From: Sapria himalayana
Taxonomy: Eukaryota; Streptophyta; Magnoliopsida; Malpighiales; Rafflesiaceae
Assembly: GCA_029783825.1 (NCBI GenBank)
Contig: JAREIK010003411.1
Coordinates: forward strand, 1,628,966 to 1,692,965
Direction: 5' to 3'
DNA: 64,000 nucleotides
Part shown: positions 37,440 through 51,051 of the stretch, piece by piece
How positions within the stretch are numbered: position 1 is the first letter of the stretch
Layout of the letters: the number at the start of each line of letters is the position of its first letter
Program-made: the position numbers and the translations under genes
The notes under the pieces: generated by a model
What the model was told of the DNA's origin: nothing
The model's database searches: none
What the model saw: only the letters and a program-made list of their open reading frames with translations

Positions 37440-39980
37440 TTATTCTCTTAATTTTTTTTGTTTAGAGCTATTAGCTCAATCCTAGAATTTATACTCATAT
37501 AAGTAGAGTATCTAAAAACAAACAAATAAAAAATAAAAATATAACATAAACACAAAGTAATAATTATTATCCAAATAACTAGAAACAGATTTATCTTTTT
37601 GTAATGATAATTATGTCAACTTATATTAACTAATAAAACTAAATAATTCCCAACAATTGTGCTGAAAACAATTTACAATTTTATTATGGTGTCAAAACTT
37701 ATTATCTATAATGTAATCCCAAAGCTTATTGATTATTTTTTATCTTATGGAGTTCTATAAGTATATGACTTATATAATACATAAAATGAACTTAATTCTA
37801 GATATCAATCTCATGTTGATTATGTAAGTAGTCTGACTAGTAAATGATGATCTAGCTATTGCCCAAGTGGAGTAGATAGACTTGGGTTTTTGGAAAGATA
37901 CTTGGACTCTATGGTTGACTCACTTTTTTGTGTATGATAATGTTTTCTTTGGTATTTGGGTTTTTACGTTGGACAAAGGGTTGATTAGTGTGGAAATACC
38001 CTTGTGCCTTCTTGGCATACATGGTGGTTGTCATTTCTAGATTATCACTGCCACAGATGATTCGCTCATTGTCATGCCCTTACTATTTCATCATCAAAAC
38101 CACATGTTATTTTGTTTATAAGTCATTCACACATCTATTCCTTTTAGGCAATACATTAATTATCCTTAATAACTTCTTTGAGTGTGCATTTCTATTCTCC
38201 AACCTCTAATATCTAAAATGTTATGTTACTAAATGTATTTATACTTTTGACTTCATAAGTATCATATTCACGATGATTAATTTACATATTCTCATGAATC
38301 TCACATGTGAAAAGCATATAAAAGAAATTAACTCACAAGAATATCACAATCATGTGAGACACCTCCACTTACATATGTCCCAAGATATACCCATCAGCAT
38401 CCACCATAGCTGATACACTACTTTCATATGTGGTGAAATGCATAGGTTAAATGTTGTATTGAATTCCTACATCGTTTGAAGGGCAGTTCTTCTATAATAT
38501 GCATAATACATTAGTCTTTAAATATGTTTGTGTTTTTAATTTCATTAGTATCATACTTACAACAATTAAACTTACCTCAATCTTGAGTTTTAACATATAT
38601 CTTTATCTTGTACATTAAGATTAGAAAGGTTGTCACTCTCTTCTTATCAACCACATGAGTATGTCTCATAACATACCTATCACCATGGTCAACATGAATA
38701 AATCCATTATATTGTGAAAACTCTAAATTTTATTTCTAAATATTATCCATATCTATCAACAACCAAATCACAATATTATCACAAATATACTTATCATAAT
38801 ATCACATCATCACTACATAGGTACATAAAAATCAACTCTAGAATCCAATTTAACCTTATATTGGGAAAAAATTTGCATGATATATTTTAAGTAGCATCTC
38901 ATGGTCAAGGGTTCCTAATGAAAGTCTCAATTAGTATCTAAGTCTAAAATAATTGTCTCAAACAATTATTACTCGTGTTCTTCTTTAATCTTCCTCATAT
39001 CAAGGGTTGAATGTCATACTACCTAGGGTTTGTTGCTATTGGTTTAAAATCTAATTTCATTATCTCCTTTCTTCTTATGTGAAAGTCATGGTACTAGCTC
39101 GAAGTCATGGTGCTAGCTCGAGGTCACAATTTTATTATCTAGTTGAATCTTCTCTAGAAGATAAAAATTATGGTGAAAATAAATATCATGACTCAATTAA
39201 CTCTTTTTTGGAGCATGATGTCACGACACTAGGAATGTCATGATAGAGACAATATCTCTTTATAATGCAAAGTCATGATGACATGGTTGTAGCTTATGCA
39301 TTTTCCTTTGTAATACAAAATTGTGATACTAGGAATTCTCGTAGCTTTGGTATTTCCTTACTAGAACACAAAGTTATAATCCTAGGAATACCACAACTAG
39401 AATAATGCTTTCTAAATTACAAATTCATGGTAGAAAATATTATTATGACTAATTTACTTAGTATTTTGGATATGAATCAATTAAGTCACAATACTGAAAA
39501 ATATCATGCCATCTTATATTAGTGAGATACTTAGATCTCATAATGTGAAAATAATGTCATGACTATTATGGTATTTTAGAGATAGTGTTGTTTTGACTCC
39601 AATAAAATATAGTGATCATGAATATTATATTACACAGTGAAAAGATTGTGTCAACTCAATGGTAGAGTCTTAGTATACAAAAATTATCATGATTAGTTTT
39701 GTAGAGTTATAGACAAAAAAGAATGTCATAGCTACTCCATAGATTTTTGTAAGGTATAAACAAGTCATGACATGGGAAACATCATGATTCTCCATCACTT
39801 TTTCTATCAAAGTCATCATTCCACCAAATACACTAATTTCACACAAAATAATTTTGATTTCACTAATATTTATCAAATTCCTCTAAAATGGATATTTTTC
39901 TAATTAAAGTTCGAATACATTTAAATATTTCATTAAATGCATGCTAAATCACCCAAAAATATCATTATATAGAGTATCAA
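37440..39980. repeat. LTR-family copy E with minisatellite, beside gypsy-3 gag
   Basis: Starts with gagctattagctcaatcctag, as in copy A, and continues with the shared phrases of copies A to D. From about 39070 to 39800 it carries degenerate catggt/catgac/tcatgat units like those of copy B. Its position beyond the gag end of gypsy-3 suits a 5' LTR. The outer edge is uncertain. Confidence 0.5.
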
Positions 39981-40310
39981 ATAATTGTCAAATCAAATCT
40001 TGTTGAACCTTGTTTTCTCACTTATTGTTCATACCTCACTTTGCTCACCTTTGGTTTTCTATTTTTCTCAATCTAATCTAGAAAGATCGATGGGGCCTCT
40101 CAGGTGAAAAACATGTGTGTGGGTGTGTCACCCACCTAGTAGATATTTTTCTTATTTTACGAGATTGATTGATGCATCTACTTGATGGTCTCATGCATAC
40201 ATCATACAAAGCTAAAATATTACCTTTGTTAGATTATCATATCAAATAATTTGAATGATAACACAATTTCTTAATCACTCAATCATGATAATTCATCTTG
40301 AAATTGCTCA

Positions 40311-40364
40311 TGATTATAATTAATTATAATCAATGAATGATCATTTCAATCATTCATTGATTAT
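40311..40364. repeat. Two overlapping palindromes
   Basis: 40311-40332 is a perfect 22-bp palindrome (tgattataatt and its complement). 40326-40341 and 40349-40364 form a 16-bp stem (ataatcaatgaatgat) with a 7-nt loop. No gene adjoins them. Confidence 0.9.
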
Positions 40365-41619
40365 TATATGTCCCTTAACATAGATGTTCAACATCTTGTT
40401 ACTCATTTTAATACTCAAAAAAGGTTGTGCGTGTCTTTTATCAAATATTTATAATTAATTATTAGAATATTACCTTTCAAAACTAAATTGCCTTGGAAAA
40501 ATGATGGCATTATATTATATATGATATGAATTCAATTCACTTTCATCCTACGTCCAAACAAGATTTTTTATTATTACAATTTATTCTAGGTCATCACCAT
40601 AATATTTTACATTTATGTATTTTTGGTTGTTTTATTTATATTCCAATTTCTCTCACCCATTGACATAAATTAGGATCTCAAAGTTATCTTGGTATCTATA
40701 TTGGCTTTATAATTATCATCTATTATTAAATAAAATCAAGCCTCTTACAAATTAGATTTTTAATACTTGATTTGTTTTTGGCATTTTGATACAAATATAT
40801 TTCCACCAATAGGGGAGAAAACTTATTCTAGAACAAAAGTGAGATATTACATGGATCGTCATTATCACATCTTGATTCCCTTGTAAAATAATATATATTA
40901 GTAGTTTAAAAGATAGTTCATATAACAAGGTCTCGCATATTGATTATATGATGCTTTTATTGATTCAATAAAAAAAATAAAATGACATTTAACGGCTACA
41001 TATATCTTAACCGGATTGAAATTCCAATAGGATAATTGGAAAATGACATGATCAATGAACCTAAGCTACTATTAAAACATGATAACCATTTGGCACAAAA
41101 GATATAATTCCTCAGAAAAAAGAAAAATATTAAATTCAATTCTTCTAAAGATATGAGGCCATATATACTTATGCATATATAAAAATCTCTAAAGAAATTA
41201 TATTACCTAAAGTAGTAAATTCATAAGTATAGAGCATGTACTCAACTCGATTATATTGACATATGGTATAAATATTAAAGTTAGTATTTACTTAAAGTAA
41301 GTGAATAATTTAATTTGCACATTCATTTTTATCAAAAAAGCTTCAATTACATTTACAAATATTATAATATGTATGGATGATTTAAATTCAATTAGAACTC
41401 TCAAAATGGTCATTAAAATAACTAACTAATTAAAATAGAATTTGGAATGAAAGATCTTAATAAAATAAAATATTATAGTGGTATGCATATTGAGTTGGTT
41501 GAATGGTGTACTAATTCACCAATTAACAATATACAAAAAAAAATTTTAATTACTTTAATATGAATAAATTATACCTCATAAGATTCCTCATGGTTGTTAG
41601 GTATCATGAAGTGACTAAA

Positions 41620-42330
41620 GTAAAGATCCATTTTGGCCTAAAGAAGAAAATATAAAATTACTTGGTTTTAAACTATTATATCTTACTACAATAAGTATAC
41701 TATTATTTCTTGTAAATTATACTCGACAAGACATTGCTTTCTTAATTAATTTAGTAAAAAAATGTAACTGCACTACAACTACAAAGACCTACAACATAAT
41801 TAAACATGCAGTAAGACATCTCTATTTGGAAGATGACAAGATATAATTTAATTCTAGAACGACTATCTTTGAAACCCTCGTAAGCTTGATCATATATAGG
41901 ATATATATGTACTTATAGAAATATTATAATATTCCATATATTAGTAAAAAGAAAAAATAGTAGTTGTCTTTTCCAATCACTCATAAATACATGAGATACT
42001 TTAACCTAATTGAGAATGTGTTTGGTTGAGATCCATGATACATTGCATTCTAAAATCACATGTCTTATATTCTTAAAAGAAGAAACCAATAGTATTGTAT
42101 GAACATAATATTGCTTGTATCACATGAGTCAATTAATGATATATTAGATGTAATTGAACTAAGCACATCTCATTAAACTCTTATATACTCATGAACTTTG
42201 ATAATAGTAGTGAAATTAATGTGTAATCAATAAGGTATAAGGATAATTTAGCGACTCTATTTACAAAACAAGACATGTCCATTGTAATGTTCAAGAAGCT
42301 TGTATGCCAAATTGGTAAGTGCCATATAAC
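41620..42330 (+). pseudogene. copia-3 reverse transcriptase/RNase H remnant
   Basis: At about 41680-41860 the translation reads a broken LLFLVNYTRQDIAFLINLVKK followed by IIKHAVRHLYLE, the RT C-terminal block of copia elements (usually CTRPDIAF and IKHILRYL). At 42170-42300 it reads FFYTHEL and SKDNLADLFTK, the end of copia RNase H. Frameshifts separate the pieces and no gag or integrase is visible upstream. Confidence 0.6.
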
Positions 42331-42516
42331 GATCTCCACCGTGAAGTATTGAAGATAACATTCTCATATCACTACAAGCCGAACATTATTTAAGATGTTA
42401 GTATATTTTTCTTCATTCACATAGGTTTTATCACACATAACTTCACTAGCAAAGTTTTTATGAGGTAATATTATTAATCTAAAAATATATCATTTGATGA
42501 TAGTTATTCAAGGGAG

Positions 42517-42724
42517 TATTATAAATGATGCACAAATAATTATGAATGATCGCACAATATCTCTATTATAATATATAATGCATAAATAAGCATGTGTGAC
42601 TATCCAACTTCTCCATAATATTGTTAATCATAATTGTTACTATTATTATGATATATTTCCTCTAGTTTTTTCTCCAATTCTCCGTCAATCTTTCTATGTG
42701 TATTTTGATTTTCTTTATTTTACA
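42517..42724 (+). repeat. Probable copia-3 3' LTR
   Basis: Follows a purine tract (tcaagggag) 190 bp after the RNase H end, starts tattataaatg (usually TGTTATAAATG in such elements) and ends tttaca. The length of about 208 bp is plausible for a short-LTR copia. The partner LTR was not located. Confidence 0.45.
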
Positions 42725-44586
42725 ATAAAAATAAATATATTCCAAATATTGATTTTTAGATAAAATATAGAATTATGAGCTATATATGATTTTTTTTTTC
42801 ATATTAAGTGAATTACTTAATTTTAAAGACATGGTATTTCATCTTTAAAATTTTTTAAGTCATGCCATCTAGGATCTATCTGTTTAAATCCTAATCATGG
42901 TGGCATTCCGTCTCATTTCTACCCTTGGTAGGCTTGGGCAAGCAATGTTATATAGGGATAATAATTAAATTCAAGGTACTTGCATTTGTAGTGTGAGTCA
43001 TGCCCCGAGGCCCATACTTGCCAACTGAACCATCTTGACCATAACAACTCTCTTTTTTTCTCTAATAAGATAGGTGTTTGAGCTATGCCAAACTAAATCA
43101 TGACAAAAGTAGGATTTCCCCCTAATTTTTGAAAAGAGACACTTCCAATATAAGGTTAGAAATTAAAATTTCATATTGACTATGTGAATCACAATCTTTA
43201 GTTTGCCTTCCTAACCACATATACTTATGCATAATTATCTTTAGTTAGAACACCTTTCTTTTTCATACATTTGAAAATAAAGCTTTGTTGCTGGAGAAAA
43301 GAAAATTGCTCTTAAGAAATGCAAATGATCTTTTTTAAAAAAATGAACTTGGGTAGAACTAACTCATTTCCAAAGGTTAGCTCAGAGGGAAATGATACCC
43401 AATCTACATGTCCACACGCACACACACATGCACACCCCACAATAACTTGGTAATACTTTGATATGTGGCGTAGTATATCCTTAAACACATGCCCAAGACT
43501 AGACATTCGAAACACAAAATTTGTAGGATTGGTCATATATGTGTGACTCATAAATACTCTGAAAGCATATTCTAATTGAGCTTGAATAGAATGCATCCTT
43601 AAATATTAGCTCAAAAAGATATAGAACCTATGACATGTATTTATGCCATAATAATTTGACAATTATTCGATGTGGGATAAATTTCAACGTTGATACCCTT
43701 GTCACAAACAATACATTTAGATGTATAGTAAAACTATATATCATGATATGCAAATATAACTACCTATATACATATAACCATATATACATAATTATATATA
43801 TATATATATATATATATCTAATTATACATAATATGTATCATGATATATATCATGATGCTGTTTTTTTTTGTGTGGATGTCATGCATGATCGTTGAGTTGG
43901 ATGAATTTAATGTGAATTTGGGTTTTCAAAGTTGAGCATACTTAAATTTAAATTTTTTGAGCATGTAATTTTATGCAAATTCAACATATATGATTTTTTT
44001 TTTTTAATTTTTTAAAGATTGGGAATCTTTACACAATTTTCGGATATTAATTACTAATTATTTTCATAATTATTACTGGTCCTTAAAAAGTCAAATTATG
44101 TTTTAATACACTAATTAGAAAAAAATTATTAAAAAAGACCTTTAATTTTTGACATTAAACATTTATATAAGTTTACATATGTTTAGAAATGAATATAAAT
44201 ATGTATAAAATTGTACAAATTAAAAAAAATATATAAACTATATAATAATATATAAATGACTATAAATACACGCGCGCACACACACACACACATATATATG
44301 TTTATATAAGTTTATATACATTTATAAATAAATATAAACATACATACAATTTAATAATCATATAAAAAAATATATGTTTATAAACATATATAAATATTTA
44401 TGTATGTTTATAAACATTTATAAAGTTTATATATTTTTTTATAAACATTTGTATATGTTTATAAGTATTTATTCAAGCTTATATATATTTGTTTATAAAT
44501 ATTTATATACATATACATATATATACATATACATATATATATATATATATACATAGTTATGTATATATATATGTTAAAATATATAT

Positions 44587-44625
<39 letters not shown>

Positions 44626-44850
44626 AATGTTTTCAACAATATTAAAAAAAACTATTTTTTTTTATTTTTTATGCTGGCATGTATAAGGGCATTAGCAATT
44701 TCATGTTTGATAATTATAGTATACAAAAACTAAAAATATTTATGTTTTTAATATATTTTTTATAATTTCGAAAATTAAAAATAATTTTTTAAAAGATTTT
44801 TTATTTAGTGTATTAACAATTAATTCATCTAAAAAATTGAGAGCTAGTAA
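42725..44850. other. AT-rich stretch with microsatellites, no gene recognised
   Basis: Includes a TA run at about 43792-43817, a CG/CA run at about 44270-44294, a long block of ataaatatttatgtttataaac-type words (44160-44580) and a GT run at 44592-44624. Frames of Tyr/Ile repeats here are composition artefacts. Confidence 0.6.
44592..44624. repeat. (GT)16 microsatellite
   Basis: Uninterrupted TG/GT run at the end of an AT-repeat block. Confidence 0.95.
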
Positions 44851-45206
44851 GAGCATCTTCAACCACAATCAACAAAATAACTAATTAAAATATATTTAAA
44901 TATTCAATTTAGTATTTTAGCTAGCAACACTTCAAAATTTACTCCAATCAAGATTAGCAAAATACTGGAAGTATAGTGTGAAGTTGGATTTTTGTTGTTG
45001 CTGGTGTCGCTAAAACCAATGGATATCGAAGACGTCCAAGAATTTTTTAGGAAAAAATGGATAAACGCTCGCTACATTTGTTGAGCGAGAAGCTGATGAG
45101 ATAAAAACGTGAGCGGGATAGCGAGCGCATTGAATCCCTAATTTTCTAACCACACTCAACAAAATATCGAAAAGATCAATTTTCAGCTAGCCCGTTGGAG
45201 ATGCTC
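44851..45206. mobile_element. PIF/Harbinger-type MITE, 356 bp
   Basis: Terminal inverted repeats gagcatcttcaac and gttggagatgctc match at 12 of 13 positions and are flanked on both sides by taa (44848-44850 and 45207-45209). TIRs of the gagcatctccaa type with a 3-bp TWA duplication are characteristic of plant PIF/Harbinger MITEs. No coding capacity. Confidence 0.8.
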
Positions 45207-46358
45207 TAAGTAAGATGATATCAAAGAAACAAAAAGGAAAAGTTATGTTATGGACTCCAAACATAAATATTTTATGTTTTGGTTATAAATTCAAAAATTT
45301 TTAATAAACAATATTCTATAAAATAAAATATTAAAATTTTTGTTTATTAAATTTGAAAAACCAATTTGCCCCTGCCTTTAATTAATAGAGATACGAGTTC
45401 TTCAACATCACCATGTCCTACCTAGGAAACACTCTTGGGCAGTGGCCAACGCCTATTGCTGATCAATCTATTATGTGGGGTCATTCTTGATTCTGTGCAT
45501 TCTTGATTGCAGATCATAGAAAGTCACTATGGTTTTAAACAAGAAGAGAATCATAAATGGGATGGACCATGATTCTGTGCATTCTTGAGTTGTCACAAAT
45601 ATGCAGTGGGGTATTTTCTCTTGGGGTACACTACGCCACCAGTTGTGCAAGCCCAATTTCTTTCTTATCATCGCCGTACCCTTCAACTTCATCATCGTGT
45701 TCTTCATTCTATGCTTCACCATCGATATTTCTATTCCAACCGAGAAAGTAGTGTTGTTTAAAACCATATGGTTTTAAACAAGAAACAAACCTGCGACGAG
45801 ACAGCTTAATTATTCTGGAAAACCGAAACAAAACAAAGAGGATGGATGATAGACGATCAAGATGATCATGAGTCATCCACTTCTACATTGTTCTACGCTA
45901 ACAAAATGTAGAATAGGTTTCGATTTGGAGATTATGCTTCGCGAAGAATATGAAGAAATGCATTAATTTGTGTGCAGTGCATATTTAAAATATATATGTT
46001 TTAATTGTATACGTTTTAACTGTATACGTTTCAACATACACAGTATGTACACATCTATGTTTTAACTGTACACGTAAAAACATATACTATACATTTCGAA
46101 GATGTATACCAAATCTATAGAGTATACCTACTCTAAGATTTCGAAAATATAAATATTTATGTTTTAATTGGACAAAATAAAATAAAATATAATGTATTTT
46201 TAGAAACTTAGTACACATTATTGAAAAGTATATAGTTCATATGTATTTTTAAGTGTTATGGTATTTTTTATTAGACTTTTTTTGAATCTTGGATACAACA
46301 TAAATATTTATTTATTTTTTGTCTGACACATAATTTTGTAATGCAAGCAGCTAGTCCG
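45207..46358. other. Unassigned stretch between MITE and copia-2
   Basis: 45400-45850 has mixed composition, a repeated gattctgtgcattcttga (45489-45506 and 45571-45588), and a 28-bp perfect palindrome at 45754-45781 (ttgtttaaaaccat and complement). Part of the palindrome (atggttttaaacaagaa) also occurs at about 45529. The opposed frames at 45471-45767 and 45557-45751 match nothing I know. 45990-46150 has repeated gttttaactgtatacgt words. Since copia-2 lies between this stretch and the G-patch gene, part of it may be former promoter sequence of that gene. Confidence 0.35.
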
Positions 46359-46683
46359 TGTTGTTTTAGAACAACTATTCCTTGTTTAATACAAGGAATT
46401 CTCAAGAACAGAAGCAAGAATAGAGAAGAAGATGAAGAACAGAAGAGAAGAAGAAGAGGAGAGAAATCGCGCAGCAGGAACCAATATCAAAGTACTCAAA
46501 TAAAAATTATTTAGCCAGCGGCTAGGTCAAAAAAAAACAACATGCTTTTATATCCATCCGATAATTAAAAACAGAAGAATTTATTAAAGAGATACTTTAC
46601 AGTAATACACCGATAATTGCTCATTAAGGGCATATTGGTAATTTCACTCTAAATCTCTCAACTTAACGAACAGCCCGTCAACA
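46359..46683 (-). repeat. copia-2 3' LTR
   Basis: 325 bp, tgttgttttagaac to cccgtcaaca on the + strand, colinear with 51052-51366. Confidence 0.9.
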
Positions 46684-49600
46684 ATCCCCCACATTCGATG
46701 TAGTTGAGGTCAGTCCAAGCTTTTCTCTCGGTAGGGACTTCGTAAATATATCGGCTACTTGTTCTTCAGTCCTACAAAAAACCAACTTAACTTCATTAGA
46801 TTCAATTGTATCCTTAATGAAGTGATATTTCAAACCTATGTATTTAGTTCTACTATGCATTACCATATCACTCGCAATAGATATAGTCGATTGATTATCA
46901 CACAGAATTTTTGTTGGATATTTTTAGACTTTATCTAAGTCGCCCAACAGTTTTCTAAGCCATAAGGCTTGAGAGGTTGCAACTGAAGCTGAAACATATT
47001 CAGCTTCAGTAGTGGACAGGGCTACGGTTGATTGTTTCTTGGACTGCCAATAAACAGTCGCAGTTCCTAGATTAAACACATATCCAGAGATACTTTTGTA
47101 ATCCTCTGGATTTCCTCCCCAATCACTATCACAATAACCAATGATTTCTGTATGGTTAATTCTGTGATATTTCAGACCTAAGTTAAGTGTACCTTTGAGA
47201 TATCTCAATATCCGTTTGGCAGCACTTAAGTATATATGGTTCGGACAATGCATAAATCGTGACAACAAGTGAATAGAATATACAATATCGGGTCTGGTTG
47301 CTGATGCATACAGCAAGCTTCTAATTAAGCTTCTGTATGTTTTCTCATTTACAGGTTTACCTTTAGCTGAAAGTAATTTCTGATTTACTTCTAAAGGGGT
47401 AGATATAGGCTTGCAGTCACTCATTCCAAAATTTTTCAATAATTGTTTAATGTATGTAGTTTGAGAAACGGACACACCACTTGTGTCTTGAGTTATTTCA
47501 AGTCCTAAGAATTGTTTTAGGTTTCCTATGTCAGACATCTCATATTTAATTTCCATTTCTCTCCTAAAGTTATTTATCAATTCTTTTTTATTACTTGTAA
47601 AAACAATATCATCGACATATAAAGAAACAATTAAAATTCCAGAATTATTATCTCTTTTAATATAGAGTGTAGGCTCACTCTTACTTCTGTTGAATCCTTG
47701 ATTCAGAAAGTATGAGTTGATTTGTTGATACCAAGCACGAGGAGCTTGTTTCAACCCATACAAAGCCTTATTTAATTTATAAACACAGTGTTCACTCCCC
47801 TTTTTTACAAACCCAGGGGGTTGTTCTACATATATCTCTTCCTTAAGTTTTCCATTTAGAAAGGCAGATTTTATGTCTAATTGGAATAAATTATATCCTT
47901 TCTGTCCAGCTAAGGCTATTAAGAGCCTTATGGTTTCTAACCTTGCTACTGGAGCAAAGGTTTCATGGCAGTCTAATCCAGGTTTTTGTGAGTAACCTTT
48001 AGCTACCAATCGAGCCTTGTATACAGGCCGATTTGAATTTGATTTAACTTTAATCCTATAAATCCACTTAACACCTATACTGTGTTTATTTTGGGGTAAG
48101 TCCACTAAGGTCCAAGTGTTATTTTTCTCAATGACAGACATTTCTATCTGCATCGCTTTGAACCAGAATTGATGTTTTACAACCTCTTCATAGTTGAGTG
48201 ACTCAACTGAGGCGTAATTACATCTCTGATAAAATTCTGATAGGTCTCTATACTTTACATGGGTTATTTTATTAAGTTCAGTCACAGATTCAGAATTGGA
48301 TGATGAATAATTACTATACTCAGAAACAGACTTGGACTTATATTGAGAATCATGTTCAGAAAAAGAATCAGAATCAGAAATAAACTCAGAAGAAAAAGTA
48401 GAGGATGAGCTGAAATCGTACCTTGGAGTGCTTATTAATTTATTGCTAGTTGCAGCAGCTTCTGTGCAACCATTTTTGGTTCCAGAATTTGCTTCAATTA
48501 AATTTCCAGTCAACATACTGTTTTCATCAATTAAAATATCTCTACTCACCAGAAATGTCTTAGTTTCTGGTGAGTATAGTCTGTAACCCTTGGATTGCAG
48601 ACTGTAACCTACTAAAATGCACTTTAGACTCTTGGAGTCTAATTTGGTTCTTTGTGCACTTGGTATATGGGAGTAAAAAATACTCCCGAATACTTTTAAG
48701 TGTTTAACATTGGGTTTCTTTCCAGTCCAGGCTTGCACTGGAGTTAAGTTTTCCAGTGCTTTGGTTGGGCACCTATTGAGCAGGTACACTGAAGTGTTCA
48801 CTGCCTCTGCCCAAAAAATTTTTGGTAAGTCTTTCTGGTTTAACAGTGTTCTGGCCATTTCCATTATAGTCCTATTTTTCCTCTCCACAACTCCATTCTG
48901 TTGTGGTGAGTAGGCAGTGGTAAGCTGCCTAGTTATTCCTTTAGATTCACAGAAGTTTGTGAATTTTTGAGAGAGGAACTCACCTCCTCTGTCTGTTCTA
49001 AGTGACTTAACACTTAGTCCAGATTGTCTTTCGACAAGTGGTAAGAGTTTATTGAAGCATTCAAGTGCTTCAGACTTGTGCTTCAAGAAGAATACCCATA
49101 TATATCTCGTGCAATCATCTATAAACAATAAGAAATAACTACTGCTGCCAAGAGACTTCACTGACATAGGACCACATATGTCAGCATGCAGTAGTTCTAG
49201 GGGTTTGGAAGCTTTCCAGGCAGAGTGTTTTAGAAAGCTCTTTCTGGATTGTTTTCCCAGTGAGCACACTTCACAGATAGAGGTAGGTGGTGATAGGTTT
49301 GAAGGTATTCCATTTACTAAGTTATTTTGAAAAATGTTTTTAGGTCAAAGTAATTTAAATGCCCAAACCTTCTGTGCCATAGAGAAGTGACATATTGGAC
49401 ATTCATTGAGAATGCCTTATTTGTTTTCTCAGCAAATGTCAGTGGAAAACTTCTTCCACTTGACATTTTTACTATCCAGGAGGGTTGATTACTGCCTTGA
49501 TCAAAAATTTCACATGTTTTATTTTCAAATGACAGTTTATAGCCTTTTTCAATTAACTGGCCAACGCTTAGTAAATTCTGGTCCTAGGCAGGAACCAGAA

Positions 49601-50810
49601 GTACATCCTTTATGAACTTTGTTCCAGAGCAGGTGGGTACTGCCACTCTGCCCTTGGCTTGCGCCTGAACTAGTTCACCATTGCCCAGTTTGACTTGTGA
49701 GTTTACTACTTGAAGTAAATCCACAAATATTTCTTCATTTCCAGACATGTGGTTTGAGCAGCCACTATCCAGAAACCAAGTATTTATAGAATGTGTATTT
49801 TCTGTTTCATTTGCATAAAACAGATATTCTACAGAACCTACTCGTTCTGTAAAACCAGCACTATGTTTAGAGATGCTCTTACAGTTCTTAGAACTGTGCC
49901 CAAACCTTTTACAGTTTTGGCATTGGTTTTGTTTTCGAAACCAATACTCTCTCACAGTGTGGTTTAATCTCTTGCATATAGTGCAAGAGAGAGATTGTTC
50001 CTTAGATGAGTCAGTTGAGAGAGTAGAAGTAGAGCCTGTTTTAATTTTATTTTTGTTTTTATTTTTAAACTCATACCTTTGTGTATTTTTCTTACTCCTC
50101 ATGTCTCTATATTGCACTTCAGCCTTATTGGAGCTTTCTTCCCATCTTGACTGCATTGCAGTCTCTCCAGAGCTTTCTGCCCTCTCCAGTAATCAATTTT
50201 CATAAGACTTTAAGGAACTCAGAACTTGCTGGATGGAGAGATTTGACAAATCTTTGGTTTCCTCTATCACTGCCACAATGGCATCAAACTTATCGGGCAT
50301 ACAGATTAGTAGTTTTTCAACTAAACGAGTCTCAGAGACATTTTCTCCATGAATCTTAAGTTGATTAACTATATCAAGAAACTGAGTTAAAAACTCAGTA
50401 AGAGAATCTGAGTTTTTCATACTCAGATTCTCGAAATCTTTTCTCAAGGAGTGCAGAAGAGCTCCTCGAGCCTTCTTATCTCCTTGGTATTCCTCGATTA
50501 GGAGGTCCCAAGCCTCATTGGCTTGAGTACAGCCAAGTAATCGAGGAAATATCGCATTACTTACACCATGTTGGATGAAAAGTAATGCATTAGCATTTAA
50601 TTTCCTTAATTCCTTCTCTTGCAACAATTCCTTACCTTCCAGTATAGAGAAATTTGGGGCTTCTACATATCCAGAAACCATAATTTCTCATATATCTTAG
50701 GAGATAAACAATGTTCGCATTTTGACAAGCCAATAGTCAAAATTTTCACCATCAAACAAGAGAATAGGAATCGAACCCGAGTTTGATGAGTTTTGAGTTT
50801 TTGAAAACAT
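46678..50810 (-). pseudogene. copia-2 gag-pol polyprotein relic
   Basis: Gag starts at ATG 50810 with ILLFDGENFDYWLVKM, then a UBN2-type gag, a CTICKRLNHT...CQNCKRFGHSSKNC double-knuckle region, protease WFLDSGCSNHMSG, GAG-pre-integrase LWHRRFGHLNY, integrase (ADICGPM...RTDRGGEF...NGVVERKNRT), RT with YVDDIVFTSN and RNase H with STTEAEY and ADIFTKSLPREKLG. Inactivating changes are TAA at 50697-50699, a TGA about 10 bp after it, TGA at 50193, TAG at 49584, a 1-base loss near 49327 and TAA at 46924. The integrase-RT stretch 46924-49269 remains open for 781 codons. The frame runs into the 3' LTR, which is common for copia. Confidence 0.92.
46684..46691 (-). other. copia-2 polypurine tract
   Basis: The - strand reads tgggggat directly before TGTTGACGGG, the start of the 3' LTR. 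Confidence 0.8.
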
Positions 50811-51036
50811 AATAATCTTAAGATCAGCTTGAAAAAATTTGAACAGAATGTTCAGGTTTTGTAAAAAATAGGTTTTAAAAACCACAAAACCTTTAGATCT
50901 TAGTAGATCTGGTCAGATTTATGCTCGATCTTAAGAAATTTGTGAGAAATAGTTAGGTTTTCAGAGAACGCCTAAACTGAAGAAATTAGATTTGAATATT
51001 ATTCAAAAATAATTTTGATCTCAGTTAGGAATTGAG

Positions 51037-51048
51037 GCTCTGATACCA
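51037..51048 (-). other. copia-2 primer-binding site
   Basis: The - strand reads tggtatcagagc, all 12 bases complementary to plant initiator tRNA-Met, 3 bases inside the 5' LTR. Confidence 0.95.
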
Positions 51049-51051
51049 CAA

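Noticed and set aside
43635..44686. Tyr/Ile-rich frames around the TA and CA/GT repeats
   Set aside because: These are translations of microsatellites; no start context or domain.
50762..50790. gaatcgaacccgag resembling a tRNA T-arm
   Set aside because: No acceptor, D or anticodon arms surround it, and it falls within the coding start of the copia-2 gag.
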